64,000 nt of DNA from Eretmocerus hayati (GCA_029851415.1 CM056741.1:149532522-149596521), one strand, 5' to 3'. Counted from the stretch's first letter, positions 23,901 through 38,079 are shown. Numbers and translations: made by a program. The notes: generated by a model from the letters alone, not told the origin.

Positions 23901-24894
23901 TACTTTGCTTTCTGCATGATATCAGAAGTCTATTATATCTATTCATCGTTATTACTATAAGGCTTTGGGCATGATTTATTCAATGCAAATTTATATATGG
24001 GTGGTTCCGCAGGATGTGTGATTTTTTGGAGACAAAATCTTCGCAGAAAGTGATTTGGGTCAAAAAATTATTTCAGCCTCAGACGACTTCCGGTGGCTCA
24101 TTGCACTTGATTTCCTCTTATTTGGGCACAAAAAAAAGTATCTAGAGCCCCACTCTTCAAAACTGAAGCTAGATAACAGTACATTATGCACCGATGCGAG
24201 CTTTGGCTGTTTTGGGGCATGGGAATCAATTTCCCCCGAGTGTAACGAGAAGGAAAGATTCCAAGTGCCCCAAAACGGCACGACGAGCGAGGTGAATATA
24301 CTATTTTTTGGTATCAGTGCGACTAAACGCCAATTTCCTTATTCGAGCCGGGAGGAAAAATGTCCGTAAAGTCACACTATGGCAAAATAGCTGTGTCAAG
24401 TTTGAGAGATCGCAGAGGGGGACGGAATTGACATTTCGACTTGAAAATATTTCCATGGCTCGGTGACTAATAGTGGACTCTTTTTCGCATACAATTGGTC
24501 TGAAGTGACCAAATACTTCAAGAAAATGTGTTTGACAGAACGTTATAGCGCGACAGCGGGGAGCACAACATGGAGACGGAATTGACCGAAAATTTTGTAC
24601 GCCATTTTGAAAACATGTTTACATGGATCCCATTTACATTGTGCGCTGGGCTGCGGATTCGAATTTCCGGATAATGCCACACATGTATTAGTTGTATTCG
24701 GCTTTTTAGATGACGATTTTATTGGTTTAAGAGGTCCATGACCGACTTGGGGCTTCATCGAGCGGTAGCTATAGTGTTGTGCCAGCAGTTTTGGTGCAAT
24801 ACGTTTTCAAAATGTCGGATAGCCGTGCGCGAGCTAATCATTTAATTTTGACTCGCAAAGTGGTGGATATCTCATTCAAAGTGTGAGGGTGTTA

Positions 24895-24928
<34 letters not shown>

Positions 24929-26190
24929 CGAGTGATCCAGAGGGATCACGAATAAGTGCGGCCACAAAGCAACAGACACGGCGTCAGCTGGATCGAAGAT
25001 GTTTCAACACTTCATGCAACGGTCACCCCTCTGCTTATTGCAAAGGCAAGATATCGGGGTCGCACCGATTATATCCAAGCATCGTCAAACGCTTAGTGTG
25101 GAGTTCAGTTCAGTTGAGTCCAGTTCAGTTAATGAGTTCGGGCGCATACTCTCTCTTACGACCCGCGCCAGAATCAAGTAGTCGCGTACGACAGGTACTC
25201 GCAGCCACGGTTGGCCCTGTCTAATAGGATCATTAGTTGCCGAGTCATTATATAGGTCAGTCTCTTTCAGTGGGGAACTATACGTGAAATGAAGTCCACA
25301 GTCCAAGGATTTGACTCGTCTCAGATTTATTTATAATATGTAACCAACCCTTCCATATATTCTGGGGCGGCAGTACCGCACCAGAGACAGAACTAAGATC
25401 GCCACGAACGTAACAAAAGCCACACAGTCTAAAATGCATAGCTGAAGAGGTTTCCGAATCCGCATATATGCGTTGCAGTGAATGCAAGATTCGAAAGTCA
25501 GTGGTCTACGTGGGACCGGATTGACATTTTGATCTTTCATCAAGCACTACAAAATACGGAGATGTTGGGATCTGCTCTCAATAATCAACATAGTTGCACA
25601 CCAATTAAGGACATCCTAGAAAATTGCTATAGTGTTCACGTTGTAGGATCTTAAGGAGCTTAGAACGCGGAAAATCACAATTTCGGTAGAATGACTCATA
25701 TTCAAATGATTATCACTCACTCTTAAAGTTGGTCTATCAAGAGTGGTTCCGTAAAATGTATGAATAACTCTTTCAACCTATTAATGGACATGTTTTTCAG
25801 TTAGATGGATTCAATTTTAATTATTTATACTGGTATTATTTATTAAGAACCACCCTGAGGCTGGAACGAAGCAAAAATTCAGCATTTTGGCACCGTTGTT
25901 TCATTAGAATGAGAGAAATTTTTCGAAAGAGTTATAACACGGGCCGAGAAAAGCAAGAAGTATACTGTTCCAGACACTGAAACATATATGCATACGTAAA
26001 ATTGTGCGCTGAATCCAAAAAAGACATCAGTTCCCCCCCGGACAACCTTGAATTTAAAAAAAAACCGTAGAGATATCTTCAAAGCTATACATCGGATTTT
26101 TCACTCCGGACTCTGGAAGAAGAGGAGCTTTCTCGTCCAAATATGGATTTTTGGGGATTTTCGTTCGCGGTGGTGATCCTAACGCAGGAC
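23901..26190. other. Intergenic DNA with short inverted repeats
   Basis: No gene is seen. A small foldback centred near 24250 pairs TGTTTTGGGGCATGGGAAT with ATTCCAAGTGCCCCAAAAC. Phrases such as GACGGAATTGACC (near 24573) and GACCGGATTGACATTTTGAT (25514) resemble the middle of the hAT-like element at 41-45 kb. Confidence 0.5.
24895..24927. repeat. (TA)n microsatellite
   Basis: An uninterrupted run of about 16 TA units. Confidence 0.95.
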
Positions 26191-26199
26191 TAAGAGTGA

Positions 26200-27345
26200 C
26201 GACACTCGTGATCGAGAACTCAATAGGGGATTCGTGATTCAGAGATCAATGTTGTGCTTAGGATCGAGAACTGAATGTGGTGCTGGTGATCGAGAACTGA
26301 ATGTGGTGCTCGTGATCGAGAACTGAATTTAGCATTTGTGATCAAGAATTTAATGTGGTAATCATGATAGAGAACTCAATGTAGCACTCGTGATCAAGAT
26401 CTCACTGTGGTACTCGTGATCGAGGAGTCAGGGTGATGGCCCTAATCCATGGTTCAATGTGAGCGTGCGTGACACTCTTAGTTCTCGATTACTAGAACCA
26501 ATCTAAGTTTTCAATCACGATTACCACGTTGAGATCTCGATCACGAGTTCCACATTGAGATCTTGATCACGAGTAACGGGTCGGGGACCCACGAGTACCA
26601 CATCGAGTTCTGGATCACGAGTACCACATCGAGTTCCGAAACACGAATACCACATTGAGTTCTCGATCACGAGTTCCGCATTGAGATCTCGATCACGAGT
26701 TCCACATTGAGATCTTGATCACGAGTAACGGGTCGGGGACCCACGAGTACCACATCGAGTTCTGGATCACGAGTACCACATCGAGTTCCGAAACACGAAT
26801 ACCACATTGAGTTCTCGATCACGAGTTCCGCATTGAGATCTCGATCACGAGTTCCACATTGAGATCTTGATCACGAGTAACGGGTCGGGGACCCACGAGT
26901 ACCACATCGAGTTCTGGATCACGAGTACCACATCGAGTTCCGAAACACGAATACCACATTGAGTTCTCGATCACGAGTTCCGCATTGAGTTCTCGATCAC
27001 GAGTTCCGCATTGAGATCTCGATCACGAGTTCCGCATTGAGATCTCGATCACGAGTACCACATCGAGTCCTCGATCACGAGTACCACATTGAGTTCCGGA
27101 GCACGAGTGCCACATTGAGATCTCGATCTCGAGTTTCGCATTGAGATCTCGATCACGATTACCATATTAAATCCTTGATCACGAGTGCTACATTGAGTAC
27201 TCTAGGAATTTTCGATCACGAGTGCCACATTGAGTTCCAGATCACGAGTACCAAATAGAACTCTCGATCACGATTAACACATTGAATTCTTGATCACGAG
27301 TGCTACATTGAGCAATCTATCACGATTACCACATGGACTTCTCGA
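26200..27345. repeat. 26-bp minisatellite in two opposing orientations, with a 152-bp higher-order unit
   Basis: From about 26200 to 26440 the unit reads GTGATCGAGAACTGAATGTG and onward. From about 26500 to 27345 it appears as the reverse complement (GATCACGAGTTCCACATTGA and onward). Within the second block a 152-bp unit of five full 26-mers plus one truncated 22-mer occurs three times almost identically, marked by GAGTAACGGGTCGGGGACCC at 26571, 26723 and 26875. No long open frame exists. Confidence 0.92.
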
Positions 27346-30300
27346 TTTTGCAAGGGTCATCAAAATAGTCGACTTTTGCTCGAATCTATTGCTACCCTGA
27401 ATTCCTACAGAGTTCCTCCCGAAAATGATGATCTTGATAGATGTGATTCTATCAGCACCTCAACGTATCCAGCATTCTTCCACGATTACAGACGCAACAA
27501 TGATCTTTAGTAGCTGTGAGATACAGTTCAAGCTATATTGTAATCGTCAACTTTCTTGAACCTCTAATTTCTTCAAGTTGAACGCACTCACTTCAAACGG
27601 TTTCCGCCAAGATTTTGAAACTTCAATTGGGAAGTGAAACGACATTCTAGACGAAATAGCTAGTGAATATTAATCAATAGGTACAAATCGGTGTTCAACG
27701 CGGAATTTAATGTGAATTTTGTATCACTGTGTGGTAGCTCAAACTCTTGAGATAATTTTAGACTTGAATCATACTAGCAATGAATGCACAGCATCAAATG
27801 ATCTTATGCACTTCTAGAAGTATCACGAAAATATTAACGCTCCGACCCGGTACTACAATTTTATCTCATGTAGAGCTCTGGTGAATGTGTACAAATGACA
27901 AATCTCAAAGAATTCCAGTACAAATTGAAAAATGATCAGCTCGGTCTCCTGAGTAATCAAGGAAAATATTCGATATCCAGGACGATACCACGGATACCCA
28001 CCGCAAAAGTGAGGTAGAAGCGTAACCCTGGTGCAGTGTCCCATCAGCGTTACAGATGGGCGTGCAGTTTTTGAAAACACTACCTTTCCGAGTAAACACC
28101 AAAATTACGTTAGGCCCATTGAATTTTAATACGATGAATGGTTGAAGAATATATGTATATCGCATCTGCGACTGAATGAACGCAGCGCTCCCATGTAGCA
28201 CTTACGCAACCTGTACTCAGCGCAGCATCTCTGCTCGTCATCTCAAACTATACTCGGCTATTAAAGCACTACGCTGCTGCTGCTGCTGCTCATCTCGTCG
28301 TTTCGTTCAGCCTCGACTAATTCATTCGCCAAAGCACGCACAACTTCAACAGCATTCTACCTTTATACACCTCTTCCTCTTTCCATCTCTATCGTGAATT
28401 TAAATTTTTCTTCAACTACATATATATTATAGAACTCACAGGCATTCGACTAATAAGACGCGTAAACAGGCTTGAGAGAGTCCTCTCACGTACCTATCTC
28501 AGCCAGCGTATTTAGCTTGTCGAGCCCAGATGCAGAATTCTAGAACCACATTTTCCTTGTTCAAGAGGAAACCCACTCTTGCGTATGTATTTACTATATA
28601 CCAACGCTGACTCTAGTATAATTCGTACATCGTGCCTTGGAGCTCGAGAATTGCTTCAATTGCGCTCTCGTAAACTGCGTATGGATAAAACGACCATGAA
28701 GATATAAGGATCTATAGACGATGGAATGAGGGTGGGGTTGAGGAACCTATCGATCAACTTGGCAAGCCCTTTTCATACCGGTATCATACGCAAAACCTCT
28801 TATACAAGTACAAATACTCAGATGGGGCTCTGGAATATAACACAGCAAACTACAGAGACGGCAAAAATGTCTGGCGATATGAAAGAGAGAGACTTGTGAT
28901 ACCTTGCATCTCTTGTTGAGTGCTGTACACACATATGTGCGTATGGGGAACTCTATAATAACGCAGCTTGCGCGCCCGCAGCGAGGACAAGTATTATACA
29001 CTGCGCCGCTATATGCCTTCTTTGTGCAAGAGCTCGATGTACATTTGCCAGAGTATACGTAGGCGGTTGACGTATGTACGTGCATATGATACTCTATGGA
29101 TTCGGAAAACATTTTTGTACGAAATTTTAAAGAGCCTCGGTGATTGAAAACTGGGATGTGCTTTCTCAAAGACTCGACAGGAGTGGGTGTCCAGAGAGTA
29201 AATATTGAGATCCATCTAAAATTTGAGCTATTCATTTTGCAGTGGTTGAGTTCGTCTGTGCTCAAGGAACTCGAGAATTTCGTTGTGTATTTTTGAGTTT
29301 AAGCTCAGAAAACGCTGCTCAGGAGGGGTGTCCAGGATTTTGATGTTAAAGCTTGTAGCGCAGATTTTGAGCGAATGTATTTTGTTGAGAGGAATGCGGA
29401 CGATATAGTTCGTCGACATTGATGAATTGAAGATGCATTTAGTCTGAAACAACACTTATTGCCAGCGAGTTGATGATAACTGATAGAGATCTCGAGAAAA
29501 TCTCCAGTGACACCACTATTTCAGGAAAATTGGGGAGGAACATCTCTGAGCATATTCATGATAACTCTATCAATGAAGGGCAAACGCTGTAGAGAAGGAA
29601 GTGTGCAAGCTGTGGAAATTAAGAAAAATTCCTCTCAAAACCTCAGATTGGTGGTGGTTGACAATGATGGAAAGATTTTATCAAAATTCCAACAGTCGCC
29701 AGTTAAATGCACTCACGAGCATAGCCGTGAAACGAAGGCTAGAAAAAGTTCTTCACTACCCGAAACGAAAGTGAGCTTTCAAAAAGATGTCAATTAGGAT
29801 CACTTCAAAAATCATCTGGTGGCCTTCGAACTTGAACGAATTTTTCACTTTAGGTATTTTATCTCCTCCACATTAATCGCAGATTGTTCGGCTTCTCCAT
29901 CAGACTCATTTATGGACAAATCTGTTTTTTTTGAGTTGCTCCTCCGGATTCTTTCTTTTTTCATCTGTCTGATCAAATGACTTGAAACCTCCCGTGTTCC
30001 CGATCCACTGCCGGATTTACCCCTTTCATTCTGCAGATTAGCTCATTTTTGTTTGTTGATGCTCTCCTTTTTCCTGCTTGCAAGACAAATAACTTCTATC
30101 GAATTTGTCGTGCTATTTTACACGTGAATTCCACTAATTTGATCCCGCACCTTCATAGATGACTCACTCGTGCTGGTTTTTTGCCATGTATTTTCTTTGT
30201 TTTATCGTACCTGTCCATCTGTCGATTCCTTTCTACCTCATCCATATATCAAAATCTTTGTCACAACATTCGTCTATCTCTTTCCAATTAGGCCATTCAT

Positions 30301-30359
30301 TTGGTCAGCTTTGCTTGTTCGTCTAAATTGTTGCCGAAGGAGCCATTGGAACGGTTTCA
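27346..30359. other. Intergenic DNA, no gene recognised
   Basis: Mixed AT-rich sequence. A short (CTG)n run lies near 28272-28290. The 172-codon minus-strand frame at 29265-28747 has Cys-rich patches but no family likeness, and its composition is like its surroundings. Confidence 0.5.
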
Positions 30360-30363
30360 TTAA

Positions 30364-30606
30364 CACGTTCACTGCGAAGGCAGTTTTTCGTAATTTTTGG
30401 TTCGTCTTCATCTCGACCCTTATTCTCCGATTGAGGTAAGTATTATAGGAAAAAATCATGTTCCGACTTATTATTTATGCTCTTCACAAAATGAAACGCC
30501 TAGGAAAATGCCTATTTGAAAGATTTTTCGGACAAATATAAATCGGCAAAGGTTAAGAAACAAAATATCGTGGGCCCCACCGGTGGGGCCCATCGCAGTG
30601 AACGTG
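30364..30606. mobile_element. TTAA-flanked MITE, piggyBac-like
   Basis: A 243-bp element with termini CACGTTCACTGCGA and TCGCAGTGAACGTG, bounded by TTAA on both sides (30360-30363 and 30607-30610). TTAA is the piggyBac-superfamily target. A perfect 20-bp palindrome, GGGCCCCACCGGTGGGGCCC, is next to the right terminus (30572-30591). No coding capacity. Confidence 0.8.
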
Positions 30607-30639
30607 TTAACACGATTCTTGCTGGAGTCACAATACATG

Positions 30640-32200
30640 CGAACGATCACCAGGAGGAATATGGATTCTTATATACCGGATCCCTGACTTTCGTCTTGAC
30701 TCCGGTCACCCTCATGAGAGTGAAGCAGAAATTCGACTTGACAGCGCATCAGTTTGGAAGACGGCCATTACCAAGCCTCGAGTGGCTCAACAATGACCCG
30801 CTCCTCCTTCCCGACTATTGAATTTTGGACTCAACTTCCAGCACAAGGCCGAGACCTACCCCTCGGTGGAGGGTTAAAGGCTCTTCTAGGCTTCATTGGA
30901 GCCCAGTGGCTGAGTTGTTCAGGCTCCCATTGTGATCATCCGAACACAATTCAAATACGAGTTCTTAAACTTATCCAGTCCCGAGTGTCATGGCTGCCGT
31001 GTCCACCAGATAGAGATGTGCGGCCTCTCTGGGGGGCGCTGACTGGGACCGTGAGTTCGCCCGACTCCAGGGCCGGCAGATTGTCGGAAGGGGCTCAGCC
31101 AATGCCGAGCACCAGTCCCGACGCCAGGCTCCTCCCTACTGGATTTGATCCGAAGCCCAGGTGCGGTGTCTCTTTAATTGAGGCCGGAGGGTCCTATACA
31201 CACACCAGGATTTGTAAGTCCCCTCGCGGTTAATGATCACTAAGAATATCGGTTTTTATATACCGGACCCCTGACTTTCGTCTGAACCCCGGTCACCCCC
31301 ATGGACGCGGGGCAAGGATACGCCCTGTCAGCGCGTCGATTCGAAGGACTGTCATCACCCGAAGACGATTCCAATGCGAGTCCCTAGACTCACCCATTTC
31401 CGGGTGCCGGATGGAAATATGCGGTCTCCACGCTCCGGCAGGCGCTGACCGGCCAGGAGCTTGTCAGACTAGCAGGGTTTCGGGAGGGGCCAAAACACGC
31501 CGAGCACCAGTCTCGGGACCAGGCTCCTCCCTACCGGAGTCGGGCCGAAGCCTCAGGTACGGTGTCCCGACAACTGCGTCGGAAGGTCGTCACACACCGG
31601 GATTCGGAATCCCTTTTGCGGTTAATGATCAGTAGGAGGAAGAATTTGGCCTCGTACGCCGAGTACCCGATCCGTATCTGCCTCAGCTGACCCCATGGAC
31701 GTGGAGCAGGGATCGTTAGATCAGAAGGAAGCCATTCACGAGCCACAAGTTGTTCGGGAACGATCTATCTCTCTCTGCCGGCTACCGGATTTTAGCCCAG
31801 TCACCAACAAACAGCCAGACTAGCTCTTCGATGACGGGCTGAGACTCACTACAGCTTCCTTAAGGCCTGGGGTGCCCTCGGCTTCCTCTACAAATCATCT
31901 AAGCCTTGCAGCGGACCAACCCGGATGGTAACTCTGCCACGAGTTCCATGGCTCACTCAGTACCCGGGCATTGCGGCTATGGTGGCCACCGGATATGGAG
32001 ATGAGTGTTTTCCACACCTTCGCAGGCACTGACTGGGCCAGGAAATCGTCAAGCCTCCGTGCTGAAGCATTGAGTTGTCTTAGTTTTTCTTGCGGGTTTT
32101 CGGGAGAAGCCAGAGCATAGCTGAGAGCCAGTCTCGGGGCCATACTCCTGCCACCCGGATTCACCCGAGAGCCGACTGGGGCCACGGGCTTTGGTCCGTC
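30640..32200. repeat. GC-rich tandem repeat, three divergent copies of about 400-620 bp
   Basis: Copies share anchor phrases. CCTGACTTTCGTCT..ACC(C)CGGTCACCC occurs at about 30680 and 31266, with a weaker match at about 31670. CGAGCACCAGTC(C/T)CG occurs near 31102 and 31500, with a variant near 32121. GGTTAATGATCA occurs near 31230 and 31620. Spacings of 586/405 and 398/621 bp show internal indels. The GC content is well above the neighbours. Frames such as 159 codons at 30754-31233 run through the repeat and have no known domain. It resembles a satellite fragment. Confidence 0.75.
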
Positions 32201-35200
32201 TTGCTGCTAGCACATGCGATGAAAACCCATCAGGTTCCTCAATTCTTCACAATGATGACTTGGATAAGATTCAGTTCAAATTCTAGAACTTTTCAAATCC
32301 AATTGGAAAATCGACTACGATCCTTGAATGTTCATTTGGGTGGGCCGAAAATTCAAAGTTTTGGAAATTTGACATGCTTGGGGTTGCAAAAATTGTATTC
32401 TACAAGTAGATATGAAAGAAATTTTGCTGGCCGCTGAGGATGATATCTTCAGTTGCAGCAAGAACCATCAAGGCTTTTTCTTGAAATGACATGCGTTTAA
32501 ATAGAAAATAGCGTAGTTCGCCCATTCTCCTCCACTGTTGAACAGATAACTCTGGCGCCTCTCGACATTTTCCTACGTGGTTCATCTCATTCTGCGGCTT
32601 GTTTCAAAACCTCCAAATAGAGCTAAGGTAAGTTCAATTTAGACAAACAAGAGCTGATTCGTACCAGATTTAACCAGAGAGAATCCGTCAGTAAACATAA
32701 CAAAAAAATTGCAATTTTGACATTGAATCTTGATTTTAAACTCTCAAATTTCATCTTGATTCTGAATCACCAAAGGCATGGAAAAATTGATCCGGTCAAG
32801 GAAAACGTTCCTCTTTCTTTTGATGTTATTTGTCCTATAAAAATTGTGGGAATGAAAACGAATATATTAGAACTGCGCAAGAACAAACATGAATGCTGCG
32901 CACGTGCTATCGCATTAGGGTTAATGCGAATTCACGAGTAATCCAAGGGCCAGAAGTATCACCACGTGCTCTTGTGCTGAAAAAGCGCTGCAGAAGATCA
33001 TGAGGAGAAAATTGCGGAATCTTCCGTCAGATGAGTAACGTGACTCATAGGACATGATAATGATCCCAACGTTCATGCGATCGGAATTGAACATTTCAAT
33101 GTTGCAGAAATTTTGGTTGAAGTACCAGAGTGGTCTAGATGGGCGAAACATTTATCGTGGGCTCGTTTGAGGAATCTGACACCCTACCCGACCAAACTTG
33201 ATAACCAGTTCTAGAAGATATCCCGGCCATATCGCAAACTCTTGGAGGTAACAAATTTCTCATGTACGATTTCTTCGACGATGAGGACGACGAAGTTGAC
33301 GACGACGACGAAGATGACGACGTTAAACCAGGTCGGATTCTTGTTTTTGTTTCATCAGAAAAATTTAGTGCAACTCTTTAGATGTCTCACTTGGTTCTTT
33401 GGACAGCTCCTTCAAAACAAAGCTTTCTTTATTCTTTCAATAGAATCCGAAGAAGCCAAAGCTATTTTTCGAGAAATGTGGAATTAATTCCTATGGTTAC
33501 GGACCGGAGTCGTTGGTGTGTAGAATATCGTGAATAATGCTAGCCCCATTCACTTTCAAAGCCATCAGACTAACGCTGAATCTCCCCCTTCAACATCATA
33601 ATTTTGAAGCGTTAGTATCAATATCCAATCTCACAACCGCATGAAAAGTGAAAAAAACTCGATTGATCGCTGACTCAGCTCCTCCCACCATAATAATATA
33701 ATACGTGACACTCTTTCCAATAACACGTCGTATACCTAATAACGTTGCTTGTGAACATTCGAAGACATACAGTCTGGTCCGGCTTGTCTGCGGGAATTTT
33801 CCACGAACGGATTATATCCATCACATAAGCAAAAAAAGAAAAAAAAATCATCTCGCGCTCGCGTCTCAGACGTACCTACATCAGCTTCACTGCAGCATCA
33901 GCAAGGATGTATCATGCGCGCATAATCGAACTCACACCAGCACACCACCTCAACCACTACAACCATATACTCTCGCGGTCAGAGGATACAGGTATAGATA
34001 GGTATATATTCGTAAGATCAACTCATCTGGCTGGTTATTCGCGCTGACCAGTCTTCGCCGACACACACATATAGCTTTGAAAATACATACGAGTAATCTG
34101 TACACACATACGCATTGGTATCTATCAGAGTTGTACTCTTGCCGGTTTTCCCCTCCACGTGAACCTATACTCTCAGAGGCGGTTCTATTACCTCGATCAA
34201 GTGCGATCGCGTAAGTCCTATCCTGTCTCTCGCGCTCCTGGTCGATGTTATCTCGGGCCTCCGCCTCCGCGCTCTTATTCTATAACCACGTGACATATCG
34301 AAGAAAAACAGATTCTTTAATCGAGCAACTGGTTTTGCGCTCGCTCTATAATACTCAGACCGCAATATTATAAGATATACCTACATGAAAGAATCGATAT
34401 CTTACAATTAATAAAATTCTATACGTACAAACTGACGTTCATTATAGAAAAAGTCGCGAGGTTGATTATGTTAATCCCACACAAACGAGTATGGCTATGT
34501 GTCTATATTGGATGATCGTAGGTGAGCATAGGTTACGGAGTATGTATGCTAGAATTCGATTCGAGCGATAAATTATTACGAGCGACGCGATATCCTGGGC
34601 AGAAACGCGAGGACCACCGTCGAAATATATTCGAGACCCTGTATCATAAAGCCTAATCCCGCTGACGAGATCGAATCTCGCCTTGTATTTTCCGCACACA
34701 TCCCGCCGCGAGAATGCTTTTGGTCATCAAAACCCCAGGAATGTGCCAGCTTATATATTATGAATGAATTGAATGAACCAAGGTTTAGTGGTGGCTTGGA
34801 AATCAATGCCTACATTTGACCATTGGCGAATCGACGGATCTTGACTCGACGTGTTTTTATTCATATTCTGAAACTGATGGTCCCAGGTGCGAATAATTCA
34901 GCAGCAGCAACGGTGCCTTTCTACCGGGGCTTTTTGATTACGTGAGTGGGAAGAACCAAGTCAAACTTTGTGCTTGTAGCGGTTTCTCGAATGGGTGTCT
35001 GGAATGTTTGTTTGGACTGGAGAGGTGGTTGATTTACTCAATAGAATTCCTTCGTTACTATATGAGTGACTAGTGCAATGTGTAGAGTTCATCTAGGTTG
35101 ATGTTGAATAAGTCACAGATATCAAGATGTTTGTAAAAATTTGTGAAAACTATCCGGTCTCAGGAGCAATATAGAATTGACCAGGTTTACAGACAAGTCT

Positions 35201-38030
35201 CCAAAACAATCATGCGAGAAAACACAACAGACCTAGTCCACAAATCAAGTACCGCACCATTCTAAGAGGTATTTCATAGAATCTAATACTAAGTCTCTGT
35301 TGCCAGAAAAATCCAGGATCATTCAACCGGGATAGACTTCTAAGCTCAACTTTGTAGCCAGATTTAGATGATCTTTGTCACCCCGCCAGCTTTTGTAACG
35401 TGTGTACAAACTGTGTTGATCTGATGGATGACGAACTCAATACTTTATCCAGTCATCATAAAGTTGCTTATTTGCATAGGTAGATGCTCTCCTCTACTCT
35501 TGAAATCAAATGAATCGCATGAGAAGATTTTGAACGGATGACTGAACTTGCAAAAGCAAAAACTAAATACAAGTTGGAATGTGTGGTTGGACTATGGCTT
35601 GATCCAATTCAGGTTGTGAGGGATAAAAGCGCGTTACACTCTCACATGTTGCATTGAATTCGTCAAGGGTAATGACCACTGAATCCTGGTGAGTTTGTCC
35701 AGTGATAACAAAATATCCTGCTGCAGCAAAAGAGCGTGGTTTTTCAGAGAATCATAAATGGAGTGGGCCACGATAACGTTTGCGACAGTTATAACAATGA
35801 ACGTCGTAAAGTTGGTAACCTTTTCGTAAAGTCTAACCCAACATAGTCATGAAGTCAACTTGTTGATAAGTGTACCGAAACGTCTAAGCAATTCCAATGA
35901 TACTGACAAAGCTGCTGACTGCGCCAACAGCCTATGGTGATGCTTATAACCTTGTTCATGGAAACGACCTCCTAAGTTATGAAGTTCAACAAAATTGTTG
36001 CATCAAATATCATAAAATACTTTTATTATTATAATTACCACATCATTTAATGACACTACAAACATTACCGGTAAAACCAACAAAGTTTTAGCAACCCTGA
36101 GTACATTTTTTACGCCAAGTCTATCAATTTTAGCACTTTTGGTTATCCATTGATCACGAAAAGACACCCAGAAAGCCGTCGAGAAATGAACATATGTTTG
36201 GACGCTAACGTAGTATTGCTTTCACAGTTTATTTGTGATTTTTTGTTTAAATAAGGCATCAAAGACGTATAGCCCTTTCAAAGCCATTGTGATGATGATT
36301 AAATAACAATCTGGAGACATTGTAGCACACCAGGGAGCTTGTGTTCTATGATTAGCCTTTTGCTATCAACGTCGAATCACAGGCTGGCTAACTTTTTTAC
36401 CGCCAATCTTACCACCACTATAACCGTGAATACAAAATATCTGTATCTTACGAGTTCTAATGAGAATGACGAGGATCAAAATAAATATTGGTAATCCGAT
36501 TACATTAGGGTTATGTTACTCGTGTTGTGTATTTGAGTGGACAAAAATGTGATACCTCTAACAGAAGCTTTTGAAAAATTTAGCCAATAACCCTGATCAT
36601 CTTGAGAACAAGACGAAGAACATGAGTGTGCTCTTTAAGATCTTGAAAAAAATAATGCACATATTCGTAAATAATTACCAGTTGACCTTAAAACTCCAAG
36701 ATCACGACCAATCCAATCACGTTGCGGAAACAAGGTGTTCCCGTGAGCGGAGACAGGTTTCATGTATGGTAAAGTATGCCAGTAATTTCGTAAACAACAC
36801 TGATTTTCGATCCTTTGTGAAGGTATTCGTCGTTTGCTCACATACAAGTTTTGTTCTAGATAGAGATCAGAGTAATGGAAACTCATTCATCATGACTGCC
36901 CAATAATTTCATTCAAATAGACGTTAACAAACACCGCCGTGGACACATGCACTAGGTACATGACAATTGTATTGTTTGCGAAGAAGAATGTGTTCATATA
37001 ATGACGTATTACTTCATGAAATCCTTTGAAAAATGATTATTTCGACCTCTCATGATTCAGAGTTTGTTGAACCTCACCCAGTATTTTCGAATCATCGACG
37101 TCATGACTTAGATATGGGAATGATTGATCTTTCGACTCTATATTTGTTTGCGATCTCCATAGGCCATCGTCATATTCAAATAGATAACTGAACTGAGAGT
37201 GATAGCAGCTGTTATTTCGTAATTTTCTGTAGAATCAAGACATTCTATGTATGCAAAGTGTTACTGACGCGCATGATCAGTGAGCAAAAGTAAAAGTATG
37301 TACAAGATCGGGTACAGCCGAAGTGAAAATGTTTCTCTCGCGTAAAACCACGTCCCAGACAGTGATTCAGAAATATTCTAGATAGAAAGGTGAACCAGAA
37401 ACTTTGGAAATATCATCATCGGCAAGTCCATCAAATAATTTATTCAAACTTGGTATAATCAAGCTTTAGACTTCGGTCAACTTAATCAGATAAACAAGGC
37501 AATAGTCTGAATTTGAGACGCAATCCATCTTCAGATTTGTAGGATCCTGAAACCGGCTACCGTCGAAAACATCATCAATTATTCCAGGATCACCTTGCCC
37601 ACAGATTCATTCTCTGGCAAAATGTGATCAAACTACGAACAACAAATACGCAAACATACGTCAGACGTATAGACACAGCATCACTTTGCAAGAACGAGAC
37701 AGATTCCATCCAAGCATCTCTTATTAAATAGTGTTGGTGGCATATATAGCCGATCAAAATCCAGTTTTCACGGTCAGACATCAGCAGGCGGCGAACACGA
37801 TCCGCGGCTCTCTGACGCGCATCACGATCGCCGCAAGCTCGCTCGCGGCTCATACATATCTATCCCCATACATATTATACGATTGCCATCAGAATCGCGG
37901 CCAATCGGTACTTTTCCTCAGTTCTCCGCGCTCCACCATATAAGCTTCTAAAAATTGCCTTTAGGGATTTTGCCAGCTGTGGTATACAAGGCGCGAAATT
38001 TCACGGGCCACTCGTGTAAGTTTCACATAT
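32201..38030. other. Gene-poor intergenic DNA
   Basis: No exon with recognisable product. A (GAC/GAT)n run lies at 33276-33322. Between 33700 and 34700 the sequence is richer in short ACACAC/TATA motifs and CG, possibly promoter-like. 35000-37500 is featureless by eye. The 111-codon frame at 36571-36906 looks random. Confidence 0.45.
33276..33322. repeat. GAC/GAT-rich trinucleotide microsatellite
   Basis: Interrupted GACGACGATGAC run on the plus strand. Confidence 0.9.
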
Positions 38031-38079
38031 ATACTATACGATCCAATGCCCGTATGTGATGCGGACACTACTGCTGTCC

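Noticed and set aside
24650..24680. Possible tRNA T-arm (GGATTCGAATTTCC)
   Set aside because: No matching acceptor, D or anticodon arms around it.
26200..27345. CRISPR-like repeat array
   Set aside because: Units are contiguous without unique spacers, change orientation, and the genome is eukaryotic; it is a minisatellite.
30754..31635. Plus-strand frames of 159 and 74 codons
   Set aside because: Inside the GC-rich tandem repeat; frames are not kept between copies and no domain is recognised.
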